This document shows positions 35,824-46,241 of a stretch of DNA of 64,000 bases, piece by piece; position 1 is the stretch's first letter; the number at the start of each line of letters is the position of its first letter. The stretch comes from Terfezia claveryi (Eukaryota > Ascomycota > Pezizomycetes > Pezizales > Pezizaceae). The DNA is taken from positions 124,001 through 188,000 of the forward strand of contig WHUX01000045.1 in assembly GCA_015179025.1 (NCBI GenBank), in the 5' to 3' direction. The notes under the pieces are model-generated. The model did not search any database and was not told the origin of the DNA. It saw only the letters and a program-made list of their open reading frames with translations. Made by a program: the position numbers and the translations under genes.

Positions 35824-36060
35824 ATGGATACCAAACCACCACCGGGCTATATAGCACGCCTCACCTACAGTCGTTATGGCACATGTGTCGTGGATTACGT
35901 ACCCACTAATACTGTACAACCTGGGACCACATACCTAGTGCGGTGGGACTTCAATCATTGCGGAACAGACTACGGATCTAGTTCTAGACCACAATCGTCC
36001 AGCTTGCGCCCGAAGGATTCAAACTACAGTGTCCCGCTGGTCACAGAGAGTCCCCACTAA
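35824..36060 (+). CDS. Small conserved ORF, gene B copy 1
   Basis: Starts at ATG 35,824 (MDTKPPPGYIARLTYSRYG), continues VDYVPTNTVQPGTTYLV and RWDFNHCGTDYGSSS, and ends in a Ser/Pro-rich tail at TAA 36,058-36,060: 78 residues. The inverted copy at 51,303-51,109 keeps the same start, the core and no internal stop over 60 residues despite many base changes, which supports real coding. No family is recognised. It may be a complete small protein or the first exon of a longer gene that reaches into the Plavaka transposase region. It is transcribed away from A1. Confidence 0.5.
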   Translation: MDTKPPPGYIARLTYSRYGTCVVDYVPTNTVQPGTTYLVRWDFNHCGTDYGSSSRPQSSSLRPKDSNYSVPLVTESPH

Positions 36061-36094
36061 GCCCCTAGATCTCAGGCTATCGTTGTATGTGTGC

Positions 36095-36745
36095 CCCTAA
36101 TTTTTACGGAACTTAGATTGTTGGTGGCAGAGTACGGGGTGTTAATTTTGCAATTAGCAGTTTCTATAGAGTCCAGTGACATACCAATATCATTGAGTCT
36201 CCACCGAACACTTCGAAGAATAATACAGCGAGAGTCCCATCGAGACCCTACCTACTCGGCCGATCGTTGTATGTGAAAGCCACTCCGCATTCAATTTTTG
36301 CGGAACTTATATTGTTGGGGGCAGAGTGCGGGGTGTTAATTTTGCAACTAGCAGTTTCTATAGAGTCCAGTGACATACCAATATCATCGAGTCTCCACCG
36401 AACACTTCGAAGAATAATACAGCGAGAGTCCCCATCGAGACCCTACCTACTCGGCCGATCGTTGTATGTGAAAGCCACTCCGCATGCAATTTTTACGGAG
36501 TTTAGATTGTTGGTGACAGAGTACGGGGTGTTAATTTAAGTAGCAGTTACTATAGAGTCCAGTTACATACCAATATCATCGAGTCTGTACCGAACACATC
36601 GAACAAGGCAGTATCGCTGAATACCGAGAGAGTCCCTATCGAGACACTACCTATTTGGCTAATTGGGTATGTGAAAGCCACTCTGCATGCAGTTTTTATG
36701 GAACTTAGATAGTTGATAGGAGAGTATGCGGTGTCAATTTTGCAA
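36095..36745 (+). repeat. ~195-bp tandem repeat upstream of the Plavaka gene
   Basis: Three and a half units with landmarks GTTAATTTTGCAACTAGCAGTT, ATAGAGTCCAGTGACATACC and GTGAAAGCCACTCCGCAT, with starts near 36,100, 36,292, 36,485 and 36,687. The last unit contains the start of the transposase frame (ATGCGGTGTCAATTTTGCAA), so the upstream units are tandem duplicates of the gene's 5' end. Copy 2 retains about one and a half diverged units (50,800-51,060). Confidence 0.8.
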
Positions 36746-39700
36746 CTATCAGTTCAGTGTGGCCGGGCACTATGGCCGACATCTGCGAAAAAATCACTCA
36801 GGGAAAGAACTGCAACTCCCCAAGAAAACGGCAACGCAAGATCCTCACAGGCTGTCGGGGACCCTGAAGCGACGCCGGACGTACAGTGTCGACGCTGTAC
36901 TTAGAGTCACAAATGGAGTGACCGAACACGGTTCGCAAGCTACAGTGCTTGGGAACATTGGATTACCAAGTATTGCGCAGCCATCATCCGACACACTGAG
37001 TCCTCATCAATGTACTGAGGAGTATCAACCACAGTCACTCCAAGTCGGACAAGTCATACGGCAGTCATTGTTCACCCCGATTCGGAATCCATCATGGAAT
37101 CCACTTTTACCATTTACCAGTGCTTATGAATATAAGCTTGCACGATTCTTCCATCAGAGCAAGACTTCGATGAAGCAAATTGACAATTTTTCAAAGACGA
37201 GCTGGTGCCTCTGGATACCTCCCGGACAATAGGGGTCGGCTATAGGTCTGGTCATACCTGGCGTAATAAAATGCGAGCCCTAATAGACCAACCAGCATGG
37301 CAACATGGGACTGTGGATTTCCACCTGCAAAGAGGGGTGACATTTTTCTATCGGGACGTTGAACAGTGTATTCGTTATCTTCTCCGCCAGAAAGCGTACG
37401 CTAAGTATCTGGTTTTCAAACCTCAGAGGGATTATGATCGGCAGGGAAACAGGTATATACGGAGATGAATACGGGAGACTGGTGGTGGGACAGGCAGGTA
37501 GGTTTTTATCAGGTCCCTTATGAAATAAACAGCTACTAACAGCCTGTTAGATGACCCTCCCAGTTGGCTCGAGCCTAGTTCCTATTCTGATAACCTCCGA
37601 TCAGACATGCTTGACCAACTTTTCCGGCGATAAGAAGTTGTGGCCAATTTTCATGAGCGTGGGGAATATCCCATCAGCTATCCGAAATAAGCCGTCAAGC
37701 CAAGCGTGGATCCTGATAGGCCTGTTACCTGTTGGCCCGAAACGAACAAAGTCCCTCATCGGATTCTCGGTTCGGAACCAAGAGCATGATTCCCTTGAGA
37801 CTCAACACCGACTGATTGAACGGATCTTGGCACCCCTGGTCCATATGTTCGAGGTAAGGTGACAAATTTAAAACAGGCTCTGTTGGACCATGACTGACTT
37901 TGCGAAGGCGGGTGGGTCGGAGATAGTATGCGGAGATGAGAACGTCCGGCGTTGCATACCTATCGTATCAACATGGCTTGCTGATCATATGAGAATGTAA
38001 ATATCCATTGCATAAAAGTCAACCGGTATCCAATATGTACAGCGAGTCGAGATCAGCTTGGGTTATTACCTAAACGACCCTACGCTGAGCGTGACCATAC
38101 TGGCTATGAGCGCCTGTGGGCGGCTAATGATAACGATGGGTGGTCACCCCCCTTACTACACATGAAGGAAATTAATTGTGAGTGACAGGTTAACCACTCT
38201 GGATGTAAAGCCGATCCAGAATGCGCTATGGAGTCTCCCCACAGTCCGCCCACCGAGCATTGTACGTGGAGACATACTACATAATATCCACCTAGGCGTT
38301 TTGAAAAATTTGATGGAGTGGATACAGGGGTTCTTGGGAAAACACAAAAGGCTTACAGTTTTCGATGATATATGGAGTACATTGCCAGGATACCCAGGGT
38401 TCACTCCACCAGGAAGCAGTATCGCCAAATCACAATGTGGAGCGGTACCGAAATGCGAGGTGTGGGACGGGTCATTCTTGGTTGTTTCACAGCCGCCATG
38501 CGTCGTGAGAAGGACACCAGCCGTCTGGGGCCAGCTGCTCAGGCTGACGTGAAAATCGCCATACGGCAGTTCGTGCGCTGTCGGACTTCTGTTTAATTGC
38601 ACAATATCGAAGTCATACGGGGAGACAATCCAATATATGACTAAGTACCTACAGGAATTTCACAAGTATCGTCATGTATTTGGGGAATTCCGTGCAAGTA
38701 AGGCTGACCAGAACAAGGCAAAGGTGGCTTCTAAGGATCTGTCAGTGACGCAGGCTCGTCAGGCAATGATTTCAAGTTACTTTCCGACCACAGCCACGCA
38801 AAAGGCAAACGAAGCATCGGCAAATCGTCTGGAACGAGAACACCTGGTGACTGACATGCTGGGTCAGTCTACATTCAACTACCCAAAGCTACACCTCCTC
38901 ACTCATTACGCGGAACAGATCATTCAATTTGGAACCCTCCCACAGTATTCGACAGAAATTACTGAGTCCCTCCACAAGCCATTGAAGGATGCTTATAAAC
39001 GGTCGAATAGGGTTGACGCAACAATCCAAATTCTTGACACGCATACAAGAGACCATGCCTTTAAAATGCTGGAGTTAAATTTATGTGCGTGGGATAAGGA
39101 GGTGACGTTCGACGCTGAGATGAAGGCTCTGGTTATGACGATGAGAAAGGATGCAGAAGGTACGAGTTCGAACAAAGAGGATCTGAAATTGTCTGGGCAG
39201 CCGCAGTCAAGGACCGCAATAGTACAACCGCTGTCAGTGCTTGCACAGACCCTCCGAATCCCGAACCTAATTGGCAAGTTTCGGATTACCTCCGCGTCAA
39301 TGGTTATTTGGGGATTGGTACAGGAGACAGGGAGGGGATCGAGGGGTACCGAGGGCAGTATGTCAGTAGTCTTAGGGTAGCAGTGCCGCAATTTCAAGGG
39401 GATGGTGTGGAAACCCACAATGTTCGGTGGACAGGGGAGAGGGACTTTAGGAGGCGTGGAAATATTAGGGCAGATTGGATTTGGGTAAGAAGGAGGCCGC
39501 GATCCCTGGAGTGCAGTAGGCAGCTGGATGGTCATACTGTAGCTAGGCTGGAGGGGCTTTTCAGGATCTGGAATGGGATGGAATGGATGGATGGGGATAA
39601 CACATGAGGTGGCATACGTGAGATTTCTGAGAGTGAAGGTTCTAGCAGACCACATGGTGAGGAGGGGATGATAAGGATGGAAAAACGAGAGGACGAAGGG

Positions 39701-39826
39701 GCACTGAATGTTATCAAGGTTTCGGACATAGAGGGGATGGCACATCTGATACCAGTGGAGACGGGTAGGGTCTGGTTGGTTAATAACAGGATTGATTTTA
39801 ATACGTGGAACGAGTTGTATGATTAG
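36726..39826 (+). pseudogene. Plavaka-type (CACTA-like) transposase, frameshifted
   Basis: The N-terminus is a perfect CX2CX12HX4H zinc finger (MRCQFCNYQFSVAGHYGRH; 36,726). Plavaka landmarks follow in order: YRSGHTWRNKM and FFYRDVEQCIRYLL (37,235-37,385); an intron, 37,498-37,550 (GTAGGT ... CTAAC ... TTAG), that restores the frame; then ILITSDQTCLTNFSGDKK and GNIPSAIRNKP. Next come VRRCIPIVSTWLADHM (37,945), IVRGDILHNIHLGVLKNLME (38,260) and YSTEITESLHKPLKDAY (38,947). The C-terminus reads VPQFQGDGVETHNVRW and ADWIWVRRRPRS, ending VNNRIDFNTWNELYD at TAG 39,824-39,826. The conserved Asp of SDxTxLT and the later Asp and Glu blocks survive. Single-base frame changes near 37,190, 38,415, 38,620, 39,290 and 39,640 inactivate it. 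Few nonsense codons are present, so decay differs from the chromoviruses. Plavaka elements are known from fungi. Confidence 0.85.
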
Positions 39827-40517
39827 ATATGTTAGGATATGAATAAATAGTATAAGCTGGGAATTGGAATAGCTTACAGTGAGGGTTTGAAATTATGATG
39901 CAATTGTGGAAAGACGTTGGGAGACTGGGGTGGGACAGGATAGATCCAGGTCTGGGGAAGCGTCGGGAAGTTCCGGCCGAAGCCTCAAGTATACTCCCAA
40001 CATGGGATGGTGAGCATCTGGCAGAGTTTGATGGCAAGGGATGGTCAGGGGTAGGTATCGGGGTGTATGACGGACGTTGAGTGGCAGGGAGGGTATCGTG
40101 GCAGCACATGACAGCGGATGGACGTTAGGGGGCAGTCCATGGAGTTATGACGGCTGATACTGGAAAGTAGGCGTTGTGGTGCCAGTGGCGACCGGGCATA
40201 CGAGGGGTCACTAGAGTGCGTCAGGAGGCCCAGAGGGGCGTTGCGGCGCGGAAAAATCTTTCGTAATGTAGGGCACTTCTACCAATCCCCACACGAAAAA
40301 AATTCGAGAGACCCACAAGAAAGTGCTTGGCCCCCCTTTGTCATGGGAGTGTGCCAAGGACTGGAAAAGACAAAAAGTCAACAGGGTACTCAAAGCAGGG
40401 ATTAAGGAGGCGGAACATGTAACGATAACTAGAAGGGCAATCGGCACTCAGAGAAACCAGTTAAATAATATTGAACTAGGAAACTTCGAAAGAGTTGTAT
40501 AAAGGACATGGGACCTG
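39827..40517. other. Spacer downstream of the Plavaka gene
   Basis: No recognised gene. A frame near 40,340-40,490 (KDWKRQKVNRVLKAG, IKEAEHVTITRRA) may be an upstream exon of the ORF that follows, but no clear splice pair was found. Confidence 0.35.
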
Positions 40518-41412
40518 ATGTTCATCCGCAAAAGGGCATATATTTTCTACCAGTGGTATCAACTCTCGGATGACCAGAAGAGATTATACTTGGAATTGGA
40601 GGAGCAACAAGAGCTCCCCGATTTCCAAATTCCAAATGGGGAATTGGAAGCAAAAGGGGTCAAGCCAGTACAGCAGTTTGCAGTCGTCATTAACATTGTG
40701 CCGATAAACTGCCGAGTCTATGCACGATTCCAAGAGCCAACTCCACTAGTCTCGACACCCAACCCTGGAGCTACACGTGACACAGGTACCAACATAACTA
40801 GTGACACAGGTGCCAATAAAACTAGTGATAAAGGCCCTAACATACCTGAGGGTTGGATGCTGACCATTCAAGAGGAATTAGCCGAGGGGGGTGCCGATGA
40901 TTGCTTAAGTGATAAGGACATTGGGACGGATATTGAAGAGGTAGGTGCATCCTCATGCTTGATCCATCTCACGCTTGATATAAAGAACTTTACTCACCAG
41001 TGGATAGGATTGCGATGACAAACCTAACAAGCAAGATGATAACGAAGATACAGGACTAAGGAGCAGATGGGAAGCTTCGGAGGGTTCTACTGAAGAAGAA
41101 GAAGCTCAACTAACTGAATCTGACTCCAGCTAACGGGGAAAGGGGTTGTTGGTACCTGGTGGAGATAGGCCCACCGAATTTCTTCCAAGCGGCACGGAAG
41201 ATGAGGATTATAGTGACTCTACCGAGGAGGACGATACTGAGGTCAATAAACAAGTATATCGGTGGATTTTGCGTCAAGGTACTGCAATGACAACCACCAA
41301 CAACAATCAAGAGGACAAAGGTGAGAAGCAAGGCGCAGGCGATAATGGGGGGAAAAATGAGCGAGAAGATACAGATGAGGAAGAGGGTGAGGATGAGGAC
41401 AAAGCTGACTAG
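40518..41412 (+). CDS. Unknown charged ORF pair downstream of Plavaka
   Basis: Two frames may form one gene. The first (40,518-41,018, 166 residues) begins FIRKRAYIFYQWYQLSDDQK, followed by LYLELEEQQELPDFQ and a Thr/Gly/Asn repeat (DTGTNITSDTGANKTSDKG). The second (41,146-41,412) is strongly acidic (TEDEDYSDSTEEDDTE, ending GEDEDKAD). Between them are several stops, so an intron or frame damage must be assumed to join them. No family is recognised. The gene lies in the same orientation as the transposase and the H3-like ORF, so it may belong to the same mobile element. Confidence 0.35.
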
Positions 41413-42165
41413 GGAGCAAGGAGCAAAATGGGAAATATTTTGGATTTGTTTTTACTGTCACGGATGAAGGACTTGTCATAGATGGCAAACTTGTCACGGA
41501 TGCCGTAAATAGTCGTTATCAACTTTCTGAGGTGTAATTGTACTACTATTTTTGTGTCTTTGATTGTATATTTTATTGTGTCTTTTGTTGCGTATGTGTT
41601 GGATGTCTACGGGCTGATGCAAGTTTTTTTTTTGGGTGTTTATGGGGTGGGGTGATGCAATAGGTTTTATCTTTGTATATTTTTTTGATATCTACTCCGA
41701 ACTGATGGTATTTTCTTTGTATGTTTTTTTGATGTCTACAGGCTTTGTTTTGGGCTCATACTAGAGGTATTTTGTTTCTGTTTTTGTTTTGTCCAATGCT
41801 AGTGTTTGTTCTGTCTGAAACATTAGAAGGTACGTTTTTTTATTCCTCCCTTTGTTACTAGTGAGCTAACTGATGACGGCCAACACAAATTAGTGAGGAT
41901 AGAGAGAAACAATGAATTATATTTTGTTCTAGAGCTCATTGGTCTATTTGTAGTCTACTGCGTACCCTCGGGAATATACATATACAAGCAAACTTACTAT
42001 CCCAAATCTTAGATTCTTCGAACCTCCGAATTCTGCAACCTTCAGGTTTGGAAATATCACTTACCCCCAGATACAGATAATACTTACCACCAGATACAGA
42101 TAACACTTACCTCCAGATACAGATATAATGGTGTAAACAAAACAGAAACCTAGAAATATCAAGAC
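41413..42165. other. T-rich non-coding spacer
   Basis: This stretch has poly-T runs and loosely repeated GATGTCTACGGGCTGATG segments (41,600-41,745), plus a short repeat of CAGATACAGATAACACTTACC around 42,065-42,125. No coding region is supported. Confidence 0.5.
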
Positions 42166-42169
42166 TGTA

Positions 42170-42352
42170 GTGCCTCCAGCGACGGTCCCACCCCCCCAGG
42201 TGCCTCCGCCCCAAGTGGCCGCACCCCAAGTGACCGTATCCGAAGTGGCCCTGGTAATAGTCCCCCCTCCCCAAGTGGCCCCCGCTATAGGCTTACAGGC
42301 TAGAGCAGTTCCTAGAAGAAGAAGGGTCAATCGAGGACTTAAGAACTCCTAA
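42170..42352 (+). CDS. Pro/Val/Gln-rich ORF, possible N-terminal tail exon
   Basis: Sixty codons with a PPPQV repeat (15-bp period in DNA, CCCCAAGTGGCC) and a basic end (RAVPRRRRVNRGLKNS). It lies 29 bp upstream of, and in another frame from, the H3-like ORF. Disordered tails rich in Pro and Arg precede the histone fold in H3-type proteins, so it could be the N-terminal exon or a frameshifted tail. No convincing splice pair was seen. Confidence 0.3.
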   Translation: MPPATVPPPQVPPPQVAAPQVTVSEVALVIVPPPQVAPAIGLQARAVPRRRRVNRGLKNS

Positions 42353-42381
42353 GCTCAATACCAGTTCAATTTGACCTTGAA

Positions 42382-43015
42382 ATGCTAAGTGTACTGTCAG
42401 TGGCCATTGTCAGACAGATACGGAGACAACAGGGCAGCGCAAAGCTGATAATACTGAAGACTGCATTCCGACAGTTGTGCAGAGAAATTGTACAAGATAT
42501 GAATAATGAATACAATGCTATGCTGAGGATTTCCATGGGATGGACTGATGTTGAAAGAATTGGAATTCTCGTGACAAATGCTCTCCAAGAGTCTATGGAG
42601 GTATATATGCATGAATATTTTACAGGTAATAAGGTATAGATGGTAAGTAGAAAATTGTCAGAATAATACTAATATGGCTGATGCAATAGCGATCAACCTT
42701 TTAGCAACCCAGAGTGGGGAGCGAAACCCACCACGCCAAACAATTCTTTACAGGGATGTGAGGTTGTGGCATTAAGTGGAAGAGAATCGGCTATCCGGGG
42801 GTAATGTGACCCACATACATGCACCGTTTTTCCACCTACCACCAGCAACACCAAAACCAGCAGATGTACAAGAACAAGCACCAGCACTAGTACCAGAACC
42901 AGCACCGGCACTAGCACAAGTACAAGCACCAGAACCAGCATCAGAACCAGCACCAGAACCAGCACCAGCACTAGCACAAGCACCAGCACCAGCACCAGAA
43001 CCAGCAGATGCATAA
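42382..43015 (+). CDS. Histone H3-fold-like protein (CENP-A/H3-like)
   Basis: From ATG 42,382 the frame reads SVAIVRQIRRQQGSAKLI, then KTAFRQLCREIVQDM, then NALQESMEVYMHEYF. This follows the H3 alpha-N, alpha-1 and alpha-2 blocks: over 23 ungapped positions from the Ser after IRR to Gln-Asp, 11 match canonical H3, including F..L.REI.QD. Alpha-2 keeps ALQE, E, Y and F. Loop 1 is about 11 residues longer than in H3. A GT at 42,626 with a CTAAT branch site and an AG at 42,775-42,776 would splice 151 nt in phase, joining HEYFT to a frame containing NVTHIHAP, like NLCAIHAK of H3. An Ala/Pro/Glu tail then replaces alpha-3. Without splicing it stops at 42,639. The family call is by eye; role unknown. 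Confidence 0.5.
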
Positions 43016-43215
43016 GAACAAGCAGCAGCACCAGCACCAGAACCAGCACCAGAACCAGCACTAGCACTAGAACTAGCACCAGCACCAGCACAAGCACGAA
43101 CACGAGCACGAGTATGAGCACCTGCACGAGCACGAGCACGAGCTCGAGCACCAGCACCAGCACTAGCACCAGAACCAGCACCAGTACCAGAACCAGCGCC
43201 AGCACCAGAACCAGG
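42860..43215. repeat. Hexanucleotide repeat (AGCACC/AGAACC)n
   Basis: A long array built from AGCACC, AGAACC and AGCACT hexamers, with a GAGCACGAGCAC variant block at 43,085-43,150. It encodes the PAPEPAPALAQ tail of the H3-like ORF up to 43,015 and continues beyond that stop. Val/Leu frames on the minus strand are repeat artefacts. Confidence 0.9.
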
Positions 43216-43970
43216 ACCAGCAGCTCCTATTGGGGTAGATACTTCTTTATCATCGTCTAGAAGAAGTATTAGAACAAGAACCTTGTGATCATCTTCTTCC
43301 TCATCTTCTGACAAGGAAGGAGAACAATCGGAGGAACAGGGACGACAAAGAGAAGAACAACAGGTAATTGAAGGATCACCTCGAACATAAGATTCCATAT
43401 TACAGCCTCAGGAAGATCATCGAAGATGTTTTATTAATTGAGCTTTGCATATTTTTTGTGCCCCGGGTTGATTGGGGGTAATGAATGATCTGATAAAGGC
43501 AGGAATAAGGTTACAGAAACTAATTCGTTTGTATATAGGCTTGAGAATAGCTCATGTTATTCGGATCGATATAGGACTGAATATGCGGACACGCAAGGAA
43601 GAGAAAGGAGGTAGAAAGGGAAGAGTGAAAAGGGTAAGGTTATCGGTGGTATTATTTTTTGGCTTGTATTATATTTTAGGGAAAAGAGTGTAGGCTTGTT
43701 GGTAGCGTTTTTTTTTTAGTTGTGTTTTCTGTTATTTTTTAATTGTATTATCAATTGGGGAAGAAGAAAGTTGGAATGAAGAAAGTTATAATCGGATTCA
43801 TTTGTATTTTTAATGTATTTGTTTTATGAGTTGTAATTGGGTCATAGGATTTTTAGAAGTAAACGGAGTTCATAAATGAGGTTATGATTAAGAATGGCAG
43901 ACAGCATGAAGAAACTATTACAATTTTCGAGTTAGTAGGGTTGTGTTACAAAATGGGAGAATTCCATGAC
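43216..43970. other. AT-rich stretch without supported genes
   Basis: A 73-codon plus-strand frame (43,472-43,693) is basic and resembles no family. Otherwise only stop-rich sequence is seen. Confidence 0.4.
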
Positions 43971-44192
43971 AAGTTAAATTCTATGACAACTTGAGAGAAT
44001 TCCATAACAAGAAGCATTCCGTGACAACTAAGGAATCTGTGACAACTTGAGAGAATTCCGTGACAAGGAGTAATCCATTACACCTAAGAAATCCGTGACA
44101 ACTTGAGTTGATTCCGTGACAACTTGAGTTGATTCCGTGACAACTTGAGTTGATTCTATGACAACTTTAGACAATTCCGTAACAACTACGGG
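43970..44192. repeat. ~21-bp repeat GATTCCGTGACAACTTGAGTT (left of chromovirus 2)
   Basis: About nine units around ATTCCGTGACAACTTGAG. Similar but shorter units (AATCCGTGACGTGCAAGA) continue after the chromovirus (50,450-50,560), so the chromovirus inserted inside the array. Confidence 0.8.
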
Positions 44193-44197
44193 ACCGT

Positions 44198-44746
44198 TGT
44201 AACAACCGTCTCTTTACCGTTGTTATTGTTATTATTGTTACCTAGTACCGGGTTGTGTTTTGAGAGTCGTACCACTTCCAGCCTGACTGTCGAGAGTTCC
44301 CTATCTCGGAACCTTATTATGTTATCGGCCTTGGCTTCTTAGGCTACTATGTATATATATCTCCTCGCTTTCGCACCCACATTGGATCCCCATCCAACGT
44401 CTTGTATACCCAATACAGGACCTTGCTTCCCCCAGCACTTGTGCACCTCCTTTGTGCACATCCTTATCTCGAACAAACAACTCTGCAGTACAGCTGCCTC
44501 TCTTGACACACGCGGCAACTGCCTCCACGTGTCTCATGTCCCTTGCCCTCTGCCTCTCTTGCCTCTTGCCTCTTGCCCTTGCCGCCCGTCTCAGTCTTCC
44601 CCTAGTCACACACATAGCGTTCCTATGTGTGTCTTACCCTAGCCTTTCCCCAGATCACACACGTAGCGCTCCTACATATGCGATTACCCCTTGCCACTTC
44701 CCCGGCATACCCCTTGGTCGCCTTATCCCCCAGAGCCCTCGTTACA
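44198..44746 (+). repeat. Left LTR of chromovirus 2
   Basis: 549 bp with a TATATATAT segment near 44,350 that could act as TATA box. It includes a TTGAGAGTCGTACCACTTCC block resembling the GAGAGTCGAACC repeat of the chromovirus 1 LTR, suggesting related families. Differences from the right LTR are largely transitions. Confidence 0.95.
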
Positions 44747-44782
44747 CTACGTTGGATCCTTTGGACCAACTGGTATGCAGTC

Positions 44783-46177
44783 ATGTCAGAAGCAGCTCTC
44801 CCACCACCCGCCGTCAAGTTCCAGACCTGGAGAAGCTCCCCTATACCCTCAGGCCCGAACGAATTGAATACCTATCATCGAGAAATCATCGACATCTTTG
44901 AGGCCATAGATGCCATCGGGGCCGAACTCGGCAATAGCCTGGCCATGGCCGAACGAAAGCTGAGATCCGCCGATAAAGAGATTATGGTCCTCCAGATGGA
45001 TCTCGACCATGTGAACCTTGCCCTAGCCACCGAACGGACCACGGTACAAAACCTCGGCCACGCCCTGGTGAATCTGGCTATCTCCACGCCAACCACCACC
45101 GCCAAAACAGAAAGTATCCCTACCCCCCCTAAGTTTAATGGGGATAGGGCTCGTCTATGAGCCTGGAAAAATGCAGTGAACTTGAAGTTGAGCGGGGATT
45201 CGGCTAGGTTTCCGTCAGAACAACACCGCCTAGCCTATGTGTTTGCCCTGCTGGAGGGCAAGGCCACAGATCAAATCTAGCCGTATGTGCTTGAGACAGG
45301 AATCAAGCTCGACAACGTCTCAGTCTTGTTTGTTATCTTACATCGGGCATTCGAAGATCCTGATGCAGTGGGGACGGCTAGTCGAGTGCTTCGGGCACTG
45401 AGACAGCGCAACTCAGAGCTGTCTACTTACATTGTAGAGTTCTCTAGGCTGGCCGCAGAGGTAAGGTGGAACAACCAGGCTAAGTTCGAGCAATTCTAGG
45501 AGGGGCTCAGCGATGAGCTCCAATAAGACATGGTTACCCTCCCCGCGGTTGATACCCTCGAGGAGTTGATCGACCAGGCCTCTCGAGTGGAACAGCAGAT
45601 GTTCCGGCTCCACGACCGCCTCCCGTTCAGGCCAGCACTCCGTCTCCCACCACTCCAGCAACACTATGGTACCAAAGCAGCTCAGGCCCCTGCCCCCGAC
45701 AATTAACCAGTACACCCATCGTTGGTAGCAGGAGGGCCCACCCCCATAGATTTATCATCAGGCAGACCCCGCCTGACCCAAGAAGAGAGGGAATGCCACC
45801 AGAATAATGGGCTATGCATAGCCTGTTGGAAGGCCGACCACTTCATTGCGGCTTGCCCCCTTCGAAAGAATTGCTCCCTGGCCATACATGCAGTGTCCGA
45901 CCCCAGAGGAGTCGAGAAAAGCGGAGTCTCTTGCCTAGTTGCTGACACTAGCAAGGGACCTATCATGGGTCATTTATCTTTGTCTGCGTTTTCTTTGCCT
46001 GCATCTATGTCTGTTGATGAATCTCGCTTGTTTGGTGAGCATTTTGTAGTACCAATAACTGTTAAATTCAATAGTAAAACAGTGGTAACATCAGCTCTCA
46101 TAGATTGGAGTGCTTCAGGGATAGCCTTCATTGATCAGACCTTCGTCAGTAAAAACTCCATACCACCACCAAGCTAA
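44783..46177 (+). pseudogene. Gag and start of protease, chromovirus 2
   Basis: The frame starts at ATG 44,783 (MSEAALPPPAVKFQTW), with a coiled-coil-like helix (44,890-45,080), a capsid-like region (TPPKFNGDRARL, then VFALLEGKATDQI) and the knuckle CIACWKADHFIAAC (45,820-45,861). The protease beginning reads ALIDWSASGIAFID instead of an ID-S-G-A active site. Stops in the same frame are TGA 45,158, TAG 45,278, TAG 45,497, TAA 45,524 and TAA 45,704. Each is one transition away from Arg, Gln or Trp. Frame changes near 46,160 and 46,210 separate it from the rest of pol. Confidence 0.9.
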
Positions 46178-46241
46178 AGACCCCCCGCCTTCTTGATGTC
46201 ATTGACGCCGCCCTATCTCTTCTGAGGCTATTACCACCTCG

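Noticed and set aside
38993..39745. 250-codon minus-strand ORF over the Plavaka C-terminus
   Set aside because: The plus strand codes clear Plavaka motifs across the same bases in shifted frames; the minus frame is a shadow.
42693..43398. Minus-strand poly-Val/Leu and Ala/Gly frames
   Set aside because: Complement frames of the hexanucleotide repeat.
44747..44782. Primer binding sites of the chromoviruses
   Set aside because: The sequences after the left LTRs (CTACGTTGGATCC at 44,747; TTACACCGCTTG at 56,011) could not be matched to a specific tRNA end without a search.
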